A stretch of 13,038 bases of DNA from the NCBI GenBank assembly GCA_964409985.1, contig CAYPEZ010000024.1, positions 1-13,038 of the forward strand. Reading direction: 5' to 3'. The DNA comes from CAYPEZ01 sp964409985. Lineage in GTDB: Bacteria > Patescibacteriota > Minisyncoccia > Phycocordibacterales > UBA6899. Numbering within the stretch: position 1 is the first letter of the stretch; each line of letters opens with the position of its first letter. The notes below the pieces were generated by a model that worked only from the letters and a program-made list of their open reading frames with translations, searched no databases and had not been told where the DNA came from. Both the position numbers and the translations under genes were made by a program. Positions 3,881-10,872 of the stretch are shown in pieces.

Positions 3881-5743
3881 ATGCCTGATCCAAATCGTAT
3901 TACGTATTTTGCTGAAACTGACTATCGAAGCCGAAAAATTAAGTTCGGCATCAAAGAGCGTGACCGCCTGCGCCACATGTATATTATTGGGAAAACAGGC
4001 ATGGGGAAGTCGACACTGCTTGAAAACCTCGCTGTTCAAGACATCCTGAATGGAAATGGTGTCGGATTTATCGACCCCCACGGGTCTTCAGCAGAAGAAT
4101 TGCTCAATTATATTCCTCCAGAGCGAATCAAAGACGTCATCTATTTTGCACCATTTGACCAGGAGCACCCCATTGCATTTAACGTTATGGAGGACATTGG
4201 GAAGGACCAAAGGCCGCTGGTGGCATCTGGACTTCTTGGTGCATTCAAAAAAGTATGGGTGGATGCATGGAGCCCTCGCATGGAATATTTGCTCTCCAAC
4301 GCACTCCTCGCACTTCTTGAATACCCAGACTCTACACTTCTTGGGGTGAATCGCATGTTTGCAGACAAGAATTTTCGAGATGCTGTTGTTGAAAACGCTA
4401 AAGACCCATCGGTCAAAGCATTTTGGACTGAAGAATTCGCCAAGTATAACGAACGATATGCAACAGAAGCAGCAGCGGCGATTCAAAACAAGGTTGGGCA
4501 GTTTGCAGCGAACCCCTTGATTCGAAACATGATGGGTCAACCCAAGAGTTCTTTCAATATTCGTGACGTCATGGACAAGAAGAAGATTTTTATTGCGAAT
4601 CTCTCAAAGGGAAGAATTGGGGAAGGGAATGCATCACTTATCGGTGGTATGCTCATCACAAAACTTTATCTTGCTGCAATGAGTCGTGCTGAAATGGGAA
4701 TAGATACGCTTGCCGAGGCGCCACCATTTTATCTGTATGTTGACGAGTTTCAATCTTTTGCTAATGAGTCCTTTGCGGACATTCTCTCAGAAGCTCGGAA
4801 ATATAAGCTTTCACTGACGATCGCGCACCAGTACATTGAACAAATGAGCGAAGAGGTGCGTGCAGCGGTCTTTGGGAACGTCGGAACAACTATTTCGTTT
4901 CGTGTGGGGGCATTTGATTCCGAAGTTCTTGAAAAAGAATTTGCTCCACAATTTCTTGCAGAAGATTTGGTTAATCTAGGATTACGACAAATCTATTTGA
5001 AACTGATGATTGATGGCATTGGATCAGCGCCTTTTAGCGCGACGACGCTCCCTCGTCCTCCAAGACAAGAAAAGACATATGCGAATGAAGTCATTGCTTC
5101 CTCGCGTGAACAATTTTCTAAAAAACGAGCGGAGGTCGAAGCAAAAATTCATGAGTGGCATGCTCCCATGGCACGCCCAACGCAATCTGATCGAGGTCGA
5201 TCTGATACGCCAAAAGGAGATCGGCAAGGTTCTGGGGGAGACCGTATGCGCTCGCGTAATGGAACATTACCGCGTCCTCCACAACAGCAGGGGGTGCAAA
5301 CAAAGAGACCTTTTGGAGACGTGCCTCGTCCGGTGGAAAAGCAAAGAGAATACGAGAGCTCACCCTCGACAGCTCAGCCATTTAAGCAAGCTTTTAAGGA
5401 ACAACAACAGCAGTCGAATCCTTCTCCTGTCGTCCCAGAACCTGCTCCCAAGGCATCGCTCACGCAACTTAACCCTGGGAGCAATAATAAAAAGGCTCCA
5501 TCTCTTCAAAACATACAATCTCTTAAAGACGTTCTTGCTGAAGTGATGGCAAAAAAAGCAGACCCGACTCCTCCCAAGGAATCATTTCCCAGAGCAGAAA
5601 CCATTGCTCAGGTCTCGAGGATTGTAGAGCAGGCAAAATCAGATATGAACAAGCCTGTTGTGAATCAAGATGTTGCGGTACAAGACAAGGGGGTTTTGCC
5701 AAACGAGATTCCCGAGTCTGTCCTCCGTAAAGTTCTCGAATAG
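3881..5743 (+). CDS. TraG/TraD-like (type IV secretion coupling type) P-loop ATPase
   Basis: 620 aa from ATG 3881. The ATPase core occupies about 20-390: Walker A GKTGMGKST (37-45), GFIDPHGSS (62-70), Walker B YLYVDEF (284-290), and the downstream SEARKYKLSLTIAHQY (303-318) typical of TraD/TraG and VirD4-like hexameric ATPases. These proteins move DNA or protein substrates through membranes using ATP. No N-terminal TM helices are present, unlike conjugative VirD4. The last ~220 residues are low-complexity (Pro, Gln, Ser, Lys, Arg) and probably disordered, ending in a short helical stretch. No relaxase, VirB4 or pilus gene is nearby, so conjugation is not supported here. An in-frame TTG at 3869 would add four residues; I prefer the ATG. 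The exact role is unknown. Confidence 0.85.
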   Translation: MPDPNRITYFAETDYRSRKIKFGIKERDRLRHMYIIGKTGMGKSTLLENLAVQDILNGNGVGFIDPHGSSAEELLNYIPPERIKDVIYFAPFDQEHPIAFNVMEDIGKDQRPLVASGLLGAFKKVWVDAWSPRMEYLLSNALLALLEYPDSTLLGVNRMFADKNFRDAVVENAKDPSVKAFWTEEFAKYNERYATEAAAAIQNKVGQFAANPLIRNMMGQPKSSFNIRDVMDKKKIFIANLSKGRIGEGNASLIGGMLITKLYLAAMSRAEMGIDTLAEAPPFYLYVDEFQSFANESFADILSEARKYKLSLTIAHQYIEQMSEEVRAAVFGNVGTTISFRVGAFDSEVLEKEFAPQFLAEDLVNLGLRQIYLKLMIDGIGSAPFSATTLPRPPRQEKTYANEVIASSREQFSKKRAEVEAKIHEWHAPMARPTQSDRGRSDTPKGDRQGSGGDRMRSRNGTLPRPPQQQGVQTKRPFGDVPRPVEKQREYESSPSTAQPFKQAFKEQQQQSNPSPVVPEPAPKASLTQLNPGSNNKKAPSLQNIQSLKDVLAEVMAKKADPTPPKESFPRAETIAQVSRIVEQAKSDMNKPVVNQDVAVQDKGVLPNEIPESVLRKVLE

Positions 5744-5752
5744 TTTCTGTCT

Positions 5753-5780
5753 TTGACAGTCTTCCTGGTGTCAGTAGGAT
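5753..5780 (+). promoter_or_regulatory. promoter of the lamin-tail gene, leaderless geometry
   Basis: Consensus TTGACA (5753-5758), a 16-nt spacer and TAGGAT (5775-5780) are followed by 6 nt and ATG 5787. A small inverted repeat CTGTC-TTT-GACAG (5747-5759) overlaps the -35 box; it could be a weak upstream stop signal, an operator, or chance. Confidence 0.6.
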
Positions 5781-5786
5781 GGGTTT

Positions 5787-6641
5787 ATGCGACCCATGTT
5801 TCTCCTTTTCGGTCTTATGTTTTGGTTCTATCCCTCGGCTGTCTTTGCGGCGGTCTTTGTAAGCGAGATTGCGTGGATGGGGACAGATGTGTCTGCGTCC
5901 AATGAATGGATCGAGCTTGAAAATGACGGTGATACTCCCGTGTCTCTTGATGGATGGATACTCAAAGCAAAAGATGGTTCTCCATCCATACTGCTCTCGG
6001 GGACCATTGATCCCCATGCATATTTTCTAATCGAACGCACCGACGACGACAGTGTGCCGGGTGTTACAGCAGATCTTGTGGCAACCTTTGGAAAAGGGAT
6101 TTCAAACGAAGGAGAGACGCTTGAGCTTAAAGATGCGAGCGGGGGAATTATTGATACTGTGAAAGGAGGAAAAGATTGGAAGAGTGTTGGGGGAAATGCA
6201 AAAGAGAAACTCACCCCACAAAAACGAGAAGGGAAATGGATCACTACATTACCCACACCACGTTCTGCTCCTCCCGTTGCCCTACCTCCACCATCTCCTA
6301 CGCTAACGATAAGAAAGTCAGTACTCCCACCTCTGACGCCAGCGAAAGCAGTTTCTGCGTCACCACAACCGCCTTCCGCCCCTTTACCTGATAAAGAAGA
6401 AACTCCTACATCTCTTGTTGAAGTGTATAGAGAAGAAAACATTGCTGCCGCAGGGGGGTCGGCAAAGGATTCATCCAGAGCCGGTTCGTTGTCTCTCCTT
6501 GGGCTCCTCCTTCTTTTGGGAACAGGGGGAGTGCTCTCTCTTCGTAAAAAGTTTCAATCCGAAGCTGATGAATACACAATTATCGAGGAAGATGAAAAGG
6601 AGTGGCCTGAAGCAACCGCAAGTCCAAAACATCAGTTATAA
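5787..6641 (+). CDS. secreted lamin-tail-domain (LTD) protein with C-terminal anchor
   Basis: 284 aa. Signal peptide at about 1-21 (MFLLFGLMFWFYPSAVFAA, likely cleaved near Ala21/22). Lamin tail domain, an Ig-like beta sandwich, at about 23-150: VFVSEIAWMGT (23-33), NEWIELEND (39-47), LDGWILKAKDG (54-64), HAYFLIERTD (77-86), GETLELKDASGGIIDTV (109-125). A Pro-rich linker follows (about 156-205). A C-terminal TM helix (about 234-251, LSLLGLLLLLGTGGVLSL) precedes a basic RKK and an acidic cytoplasmic tail. The layout is that of a surface-exposed protein tethered to the membrane. Bacterial LTDs are thought to bind surfaces or partners and often accompany secreted nucleases or hydrolases; no enzyme domain is seen here. 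Its TAA stop (6639-6641) lies within the -10-like box of the next gene. Confidence 0.9.
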   Translation: MRPMFLLFGLMFWFYPSAVFAAVFVSEIAWMGTDVSASNEWIELENDGDTPVSLDGWILKAKDGSPSILLSGTIDPHAYFLIERTDDDSVPGVTADLVATFGKGISNEGETLELKDASGGIIDTVKGGKDWKSVGGNAKEKLTPQKREGKWITTLPTPRSAPPVALPPPSPTLTIRKSVLPPLTPAKAVSASPQPPSAPLPDKEETPTSLVEVYREENIAAAGGSAKDSSRAGSLSLLGLLLLLGTGGVLSLRKKFQSEADEYTIIEEDEKEWPEATASPKHQL

Positions 6642-6642
6642 T
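6637..6642 (+). promoter_or_regulatory. TATAAT -10 element, leaderless geometry, for the epimerase fusion
   Basis: A perfect TATAAT at 6637-6642, overlapping the TAA stop of the upstream gene, is followed by exactly 6 nt and ATG 6649. No TTG-type -35 is seen at the right distance, so the promoter, if real, depends mainly on the -10. Confidence 0.4.
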
Positions 6643-6648
6643 GCCCAC

Positions 6649-8109
6649 ATGGAAAAGAAAACAATTGTGGTCACTGGAGGCGCAGGATTTGTTGGATCAC
6701 ACCTCTGTGAACGGTTAGCAAAGGAGAGCTACCATGTGATCGTTCTAGATAACTATTTTGCTGGATCTCCAGAAAACCACGTCGCAGGAGTTGAATATCG
6801 CGAAGGACACACGAAAGACATTGAGCGACTTATACCAGAATCACCCGATCTTGTCTTCCACTTAGGAGAGTATGCGCGCGTAGAAAAAAGTTTTGAAGAT
6901 GTTGAGCAGGTGTGGGATCTTAATAAAACCGGAACATTCGCAGTCCTAGAATTTTGTCGAAAGAGAGGAAGTAAACTCGTTTACGCTGGGTCATCCACCA
7001 AATTTGCTGACGGTGGTCTGGGCCGTGATGGAAGTCCCTATGCGTGGACCAAGGCGACAAATACCGAGCTAGTAAAGAATTATGGTGTGTGGTTTGGACT
7101 CAACTACGCCATCGTGTATTTCTACAATGTGTTTGGCGGGAGAGAGCGGGGGGTAGGACCATTTGCAACACTCATCGGTATTTATAAAGAGGAGTATCGG
7201 AGTGGACACCCACTCACCGTTGTCCTTCCGGGAACACAGCAGCGGAATTTCACGCATGTAGAAGATATAGTCGATGGATTGATACTTGTTGGGGAAAAGG
7301 GTGAAGGCGACGGATATGGTATTGGAAATCCTCACGCATATAGCATTATGGATGTTGCAAAGATGTTCGCCACTTCGATTGTAACACTCCCGCCCCGCAA
7401 GGGTAACAGAACAAGTTCAGATGTTGAGACAGAAAAACTTATCGCCCTCGGATGGAAAGCACAACGCCAACTTGCGGAAGACATTAAGGCATTCGTTGCA
7501 AACACCCCAAAGAGGGAAACACGAGAAAAAAATATTCTTGTTTTTGCAACGACTTTTGCGCCTCATGCTGGGCCAGCAGAATGCGCACTTGAGAAACTGA
7601 TGACGGACATGCCCGACGTACATTTCGATATTGTGACAACAAGGTTTTCTTCCGCTACTCTCGCGAAAGAATCATTTGGAACGAATGGAGTTATCCACCG
7701 TGTTGGATTTGGAAATAGGTTTGATAAATACCTCCTTCCATTTTTGGGGCCCAAGAAAGCGAAAGAATTGGCAAAAGAGAAGCCGTATCTCTTTTCGTGG
7801 TCTATCCTTGCAAGCTATGCCGGACTCGCAGGCCTTAGGTCAAAAAAGTCTACACATCTTCCATTTCTTCTGACGCTCGCAGATCAACGCATCGATAACA
7901 TTCCGCTGTACCTACGCACACTCCTTAAGCTTCTTCTCACGGAGGCGGACCAAGTCCACACCTCAAGTGGGGAGCAAGCAAAGCACGTTCTCTCGCTCGG
8001 GAAGCGCATGCGTGCGAAAAAGTCTCTTGGACAAGGAGATGCATTTGCAAACCAGGTCCGATTTTCTTACAGCGCCACACTCCAAGGAGTACTTGCTAAA
8101 AATAAGTAA
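6649..8109 (+). CDS. NAD-dependent nucleotide-sugar epimerase fused to an orphan GT-B N-lobe
   Basis: 486 aa in one uninterrupted frame. Residues 1 to about 283 are an extended SDR epimerase/dehydratase. The Rossmann motif is VVTGGAGFVGSHL (7-19), the Ser region AGSSTKFADGG is at 113-123, and catalytic Y131-x3-K135 is in SPYAWTKA; YNVFGGRERGVGPF (159-172) and QRNFTHVEDIVDGL (198-211) follow. It probably interconverts UDP- or other NDP-sugars. After a short linker, residues about 294-486 resemble the N-terminal acceptor lobe of a GT4 glycosyltransferase: ILVFATTFAPHAGPAECAL, HFDIVTTRFSS, VIHRVGFGNRF. This parallels the GT4 enzyme encoded at 8930. The nucleotide-sugar-binding C-lobe with its EX7E motif is absent, so transferase activity is unlikely. 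I chose ATG 6649 because it opens the Rossmann strand and follows a TATAAT by 6 nt; longer starts would run into the upstream gene. Confidence 0.85.
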   Translation: MEKKTIVVTGGAGFVGSHLCERLAKESYHVIVLDNYFAGSPENHVAGVEYREGHTKDIERLIPESPDLVFHLGEYARVEKSFEDVEQVWDLNKTGTFAVLEFCRKRGSKLVYAGSSTKFADGGLGRDGSPYAWTKATNTELVKNYGVWFGLNYAIVYFYNVFGGRERGVGPFATLIGIYKEEYRSGHPLTVVLPGTQQRNFTHVEDIVDGLILVGEKGEGDGYGIGNPHAYSIMDVAKMFATSIVTLPPRKGNRTSSDVETEKLIALGWKAQRQLAEDIKAFVANTPKRETREKNILVFATTFAPHAGPAECALEKLMTDMPDVHFDIVTTRFSSATLAKESFGTNGVIHRVGFGNRFDKYLLPFLGPKKAKELAKEKPYLFSWSILASYAGLAGLRSKKSTHLPFLLTLADQRIDNIPLYLRTLLKLLLTEADQVHTSSGEQAKHVLSLGKRMRAKKSLGQGDAFANQVRFSYSATLQGVLAKNK

Positions 8110-8128
8110 ACGTTATATAATGTTTACT
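8093..8128 (+). promoter_or_regulatory. promoter with operator-like inverted repeat over the -10
   Basis: TTGCTA (8093-8098), a 17-nt spacer and TATAAT (8116-8121) form a near-consensus promoter giving a ~30-nt leader to ATG 8160. The perfect inverted repeat AGTAAAC (8105-8111) / GTTTACT (8122-8128), 10 nt apart, brackets the -10 box. A dimeric regulator bound there would block polymerase. The regulator is not identifiable in this window. Confidence 0.6.
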
Positions 8129-8159
8129 AGTACTTTGTTAAGAACCGAAAGGATGAAGC

Positions 8160-8846
8160 ATGAGAATCGGTATTCTTGTTCATGGACTCTTTCTCCAAGC
8201 GAAAGAGCGAAAAAACATTGTTTTGGGGACACCTGATAAACCAGGATCCCTCCCACGTTCGATTGAGTTGATGCTGCGTTTTGGTTTGCCAAGCATCGGC
8301 CATCTCGTGTTCGGCACTGGTGCCTCCGAGGAGGGGGGATTGAAAGAAGCCGAGCATACAAGGCTCGAATTTCTCGAATATTTCTGGCAGACGGTACCGG
8401 ATCGCGCTTTGACTCGATACCAGATGCATCAAGTCGATCAGCTACTGCGATCGGCGACGCTTGAGTTAGCGGCTAAAAACACTCTTGAAGAGATCGTCGC
8501 TGCGGCTGGGCATTTTGCAAAACACAGTTGTGACATGATTGTTTATGTTCCCACCTGTGCAAGTCATGGTGCGCGTTGTTACAAAACATATCAACAGGCG
8601 CGTGCGTTTGGGAACATTCCACAAAATCAAATGTGGCTTGCTGCTGATCCGATGACAACATTCGCAGGATCGACTATCAACGATGTTGTCATTATTGAGC
8701 CGCCGCATCGAACAGACGATCCAATGCTCGATGCTCCGGTCAAAGCACATGAGGTGGCGGGACGTCTCTTTAAGATTGCGCCAGCTGAGAGGAAGCAATT
8801 TCTCGTTGATACAGACCAGGTGCTTCGTGAAAAGTACAAGGTTTGA
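8160..8846 (+). CDS. DUF218/YdcF-like family protein (tentative)
   Basis: 228 aa, no TM segment. The pattern is like the DUF218 (YdcF/SanA) fold: an opening strand with KNIVLGTP (18-25), R33 in the following helix, HLVFGTGASEEGGLKEAEHT (48-67) at the usual SGG..EA position, KNTLEEI (106-112) in place of the TxEN helix, and DMIVYVPTCASHGARCYKTY (125-144) matching the strand followed by H..RA. Biochemical roles of these proteins are poorly known; some affect cell-envelope synthesis. The catalytic-type residues differ from the common consensus, so the call is tentative. Unlike most neighbours, this gene has a ~30-nt leader and a purine-rich GAAAGGA (8147-8153) six bases before the ATG. It is followed by a hairpin terminator and so appears to be its own transcription unit. 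Confidence 0.5.
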   Translation: MRIGILVHGLFLQAKERKNIVLGTPDKPGSLPRSIELMLRFGLPSIGHLVFGTGASEEGGLKEAEHTRLEFLEYFWQTVPDRALTRYQMHQVDQLLRSATLELAAKNTLEEIVAAAGHFAKHSCDMIVYVPTCASHGARCYKTYQQARAFGNIPQNQMWLAADPMTTFAGSTINDVVIIEPPHRTDDPMLDAPVKAHEVAGRLFKIAPAERKQFLVDTDQVLREKYKV

Positions 8847-8866
8847 GACAACTCTTTTGAATGAAT

Positions 8867-8901
8867 GCGCATAGGATTTGCCACCCTATGCGCTTTTTTT
8901 T
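8867..8901 (+). terminator. intrinsic terminator after the DUF218-like gene
   Basis: A perfect 9-bp stem GCGCATAGG (8867-8875) / CCTATGCGC (8885-8893) with a 9-nt loop is followed directly by eight T (8894-8901). It ends the 8160-8846 unit. It also argues against the long N-terminal extension possible for the next gene from 8861. Confidence 0.92.
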
Positions 8902-8913
8902 ATATACCCAAGC

Positions 8914-8922
8914 TGTTACCAT
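8914..8922 (+). promoter_or_regulatory. putative extended -10, leaderless geometry, for the GT4 gene
   Basis: TG-T-TACCAT (8914-8922) fits an extended -10 (TGn upstream of the hexamer) and ends 7 nt before ATG 8930. The intervening AGGGGGG touches the start codon, too close for a normal ribosome-binding site. No good -35 is present. Confidence 0.4.
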
Positions 8923-8929
8923 AGGGGGG

Positions 8930-10150
8930 ATGAAGAACGGCAAGAAAAGAATCCTTATCTTTTCCCTCAATTATTACCCCCAGTACATTGGGGGGGCGGA
9001 GGTGGCGATTAAAGAAATTGTGGATCGAATCCCTCATGAGGATATTGAATTTCAAATGGTGACACTGCGTTTTGATTCCACGCTTCCGAAACATGAACAT
9101 GTGGGGAACATCCTCGTCCATCGTATTGGATTCACGACACCACATGCATCTATTGGAGATCTCAAGAAGTTTCCCCTTCATCTCAATAAATATCTCTATC
9201 AGTTTTGGGCCCCTTTTTATGCTGCATATCTCCATATGAGATATCGCTATGACGGAATCTGGGCGATGATGGCACATTCTTGTGGTGTTCCTGCCGCGAT
9301 CTTTAAGCTGTTTCATCCACATGTGAAATATCTCCTGACGCTTCAGGAAGGGGATCCACCTGAATATATCGAGCGTCTGGCTCGACCTGTGTGGCTTCTC
9401 TTTGTCAGAGCCTTTACATCAGCTGATGTTGTTCAGGTCATTTCGACATTTCTTGGGAAATGGGCAAAGCGCATGGGATATGCCGGTGACCCTGTTGTCA
9501 TCCCGAATGCTGTAAACATCACACACTTCTCACAAGTGTATTCAACAGAAGACGTCGATGCGCTCAAGGCAAAACTTGGGAAAAAAGAAGGGGATGTATT
9601 TTTGATCACCACATCGCGCCTTGTGCACAAGAATGCGGTCGATGATGTTATTCGCGCACTCCCACTTCTTCCAAAAAAAATCCGTTTTCTTGTTCTTGGT
9701 ATTGGGCCCGATGAGGAGATGTTGCGAGAGCTCGCAAAAAGCGAAAAAGTCGACGAGCGTGTGTTGTTCCTCGGGCAGATTGATCATAAAGAGATGCCAA
9801 AATACCTGCGCGTGAGTGATATCTTTATTCGCCCTTCTCGTTCAGAAGGGATGGGGAACTCATTTGTTGAAGCTATGGCTGCGGAACTCCCAGTTATTGC
9901 GACTCAAGAAGGGGGAATATCAGACTTCCTTTTTGACGAGAAGAAAAACCCGAGTGTCCCCTCGACTGGCTGGGCTGTCTCAAAAGATTCTCCGAGAGAG
10001 ATCGCTGACGCAGTCAATGATATTCTCGATCGACCAGACAAGACACAAGAGGTGATAAAAACCGCAAAAAGACTTGCGTGTGAAAAGTATGACTGGGATC
10101 TCATTGCGCACAATATGAACATACAGGTGTTTCACCGCCTCATCTCATGA
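8930..10150 (+). CDS. glycosyltransferase family 4 (GT-B fold)
   Basis: 406 aa and complete. The N-lobe spans about 6-190: RILIFSLNYYPQYIGGAEVAI (7-27) with the glycine-rich GGAE acceptor loop, FQMVTLRFDS (41-50) and VHRIGFTTP (63-71). The C-lobe spans about 191-380: VVIPNAVNITHF (189-200), TTSRLVHKNAVDDVIRAL (227-244), FLVLGIGPDE (253-262), and the nucleotide-sugar site with the EX7E pair E306 and E314 in SEGMGNSFVEAMA. It is a retaining transferase that adds a sugar from an NDP-sugar to a glycan or lipid acceptor at the membrane; donor and acceptor cannot be read from sequence. ATG 8930 is preferred because an earlier in-frame ATG at 8861 lies before the terminator hairpin. The gene overlaps the next by ATGA. 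Confidence 0.92.
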   Translation: MKNGKKRILIFSLNYYPQYIGGAEVAIKEIVDRIPHEDIEFQMVTLRFDSTLPKHEHVGNILVHRIGFTTPHASIGDLKKFPLHLNKYLYQFWAPFYAAYLHMRYRYDGIWAMMAHSCGVPAAIFKLFHPHVKYLLTLQEGDPPEYIERLARPVWLLFVRAFTSADVVQVISTFLGKWAKRMGYAGDPVVIPNAVNITHFSQVYSTEDVDALKAKLGKKEGDVFLITTSRLVHKNAVDDVIRALPLLPKKIRFLVLGIGPDEEMLRELAKSEKVDERVLFLGQIDHKEMPKYLRVSDIFIRPSRSEGMGNSFVEAMAAELPVIATQEGGISDFLFDEKKNPSVPSTGWAVSKDSPREIADAVNDILDRPDKTQEVIKTAKRLACEKYDWDLIAHNMNIQVFHRLIS

Positions 10151-10872
10151 AGCAAAGCGCTCTCCAAGTCATCCGTGCACTAAAGAAATTCGCGCATCCA
10201 AAGAAAGCGCGTTTGGCACAGCGATTCTTTAAGACAGGAGAGGGGGAGTATGGGGAAGGGGATGTATTCTGGGGAGTAACCATGCCTGAAGTGCGCAGTG
10301 TGGTAAAGCAGTTTCTCGATCTTCCTATAGGAGAAATTCGCCAACTCGTGAGAAGCCGGGTCCACGAACAACGAATGGTGGGACTTCTCCTCCTTGTTCA
10401 TCGCGCCAAAAGTGATCTCGAGCATACGTATGTCGAGTACATGAAAAGTCTTCGCTATGTCAACAACTGGGATCTTGTGGATGCCACCTGTGAATATATT
10501 GTCGGCGCTTGGTCTCATCGACACAACGACATGCGGCCAATGATTGCGCTTGCTCGCTCAAAAAATTTATGGGAACGAAGAATTGGAGTTGTTTCCACAT
10601 TTGCTTACACAAAAAAAGGTGATGATCGCCCTATGTATCTTATTGCAGATATTGTTCTTCATGATGAACAAGATCTTATCCAAAAAGCTGTTGGATGGAT
10701 GCTGCGAGAGGCAGGGAAGAGAGTGAGCGAGGGGAGGCTGCGAAAGTATCTCGATCGTCATGCGCAGCATATGCCTCGCACAACGCTGAGATACGCAATC
10801 GAGCGCCTCCCTAAGCCTGTGCAAAAAGCCTATCTTCGCAGTGAAGGAAAGAGTGCTAGAATACACAGATGA
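10147..10872 (+). CDS. AlkD-like DNA alkylation repair glycosylase (HEAT-repeat)
   Basis: 241 aa, close to the ~237 aa of Bacillus cereus AlkD. AlkD enzymes remove N3- and N7-alkylated purines without flipping the base, using an all-helical HEAT-like scaffold. Family signatures are FWGVTMPEVR (41-50), NNWDLVD (106-112), LWERRIGVVSTF (141-152), HDEQDLIQKAVGWMLREAGKR (172-192) and MPRTTLRYAIERL (209-221). The residues matching AlkD W109, D113, R148 and W187 appear to be W108, D112, R145 and W184, so activity is likely. Its ATG overlaps the upstream glycosyltransferase stop (ATGA) and nothing resembling a ribosome-binding site precedes it, suggesting coupled translation. Its TGA in turn overlaps the next ATG. 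Confidence 0.92.
   Translation: MKQSALQVIRALKKFAHPKKARLAQRFFKTGEGEYGEGDVFWGVTMPEVRSVVKQFLDLPIGEIRQLVRSRVHEQRMVGLLLLVHRAKSDLEHTYVEYMKSLRYVNNWDLVDATCEYIVGAWSHRHNDMRPMIALARSKNLWERRIGVVSTFAYTKKGDDRPMYLIADIVLHDEQDLIQKAVGWMLREAGKRVSEGRLRKYLDRHAQHMPRTTLRYAIERLPKPVQKAYLRSEGKSARIHR
10854..10862 (+). promoter_or_regulatory. putative extended -10, leaderless geometry, for the 10869 gene
   Basis: TG-C-TAGAAT (10854-10862) forms an extended -10 inside the end of the alkD-like gene and ends exactly 6 nt before ATG 10869. A -35-like TTCGCA lies 16 nt upstream of the hexamer (10835-10840). This could let the 10869 gene be transcribed on its own as a leaderless mRNA. Confidence 0.4.

Noticed and set aside
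4088..4540. Long minus-strand open frames within the ATPase gene
   Set aside because: They are antisense to a well-supported P-loop ATPase with conserved Walker motifs; composition is Cys/Phe-rich and unlike the neighbours.
5747..5759. Short hairpin CTGTC-TTT-GACAG after the ATPase gene as a terminator
   Set aside because: The stem is only 5 bp with no T-run and overlaps a consensus -35, so it is noted under the promoter only.
6415..6648. Long N-terminal extension of the epimerase fusion
   Set aside because: It would overlap the lamin-tail gene in another frame, while the Rossmann strand begins right at ATG 6649 after a TATAAT.
8861..8929. Earlier start of the GT4 gene at 8861
   Set aside because: The extra codons are encoded by a clear hairpin terminator and T-tract; the conserved GT domain starts after 8930.
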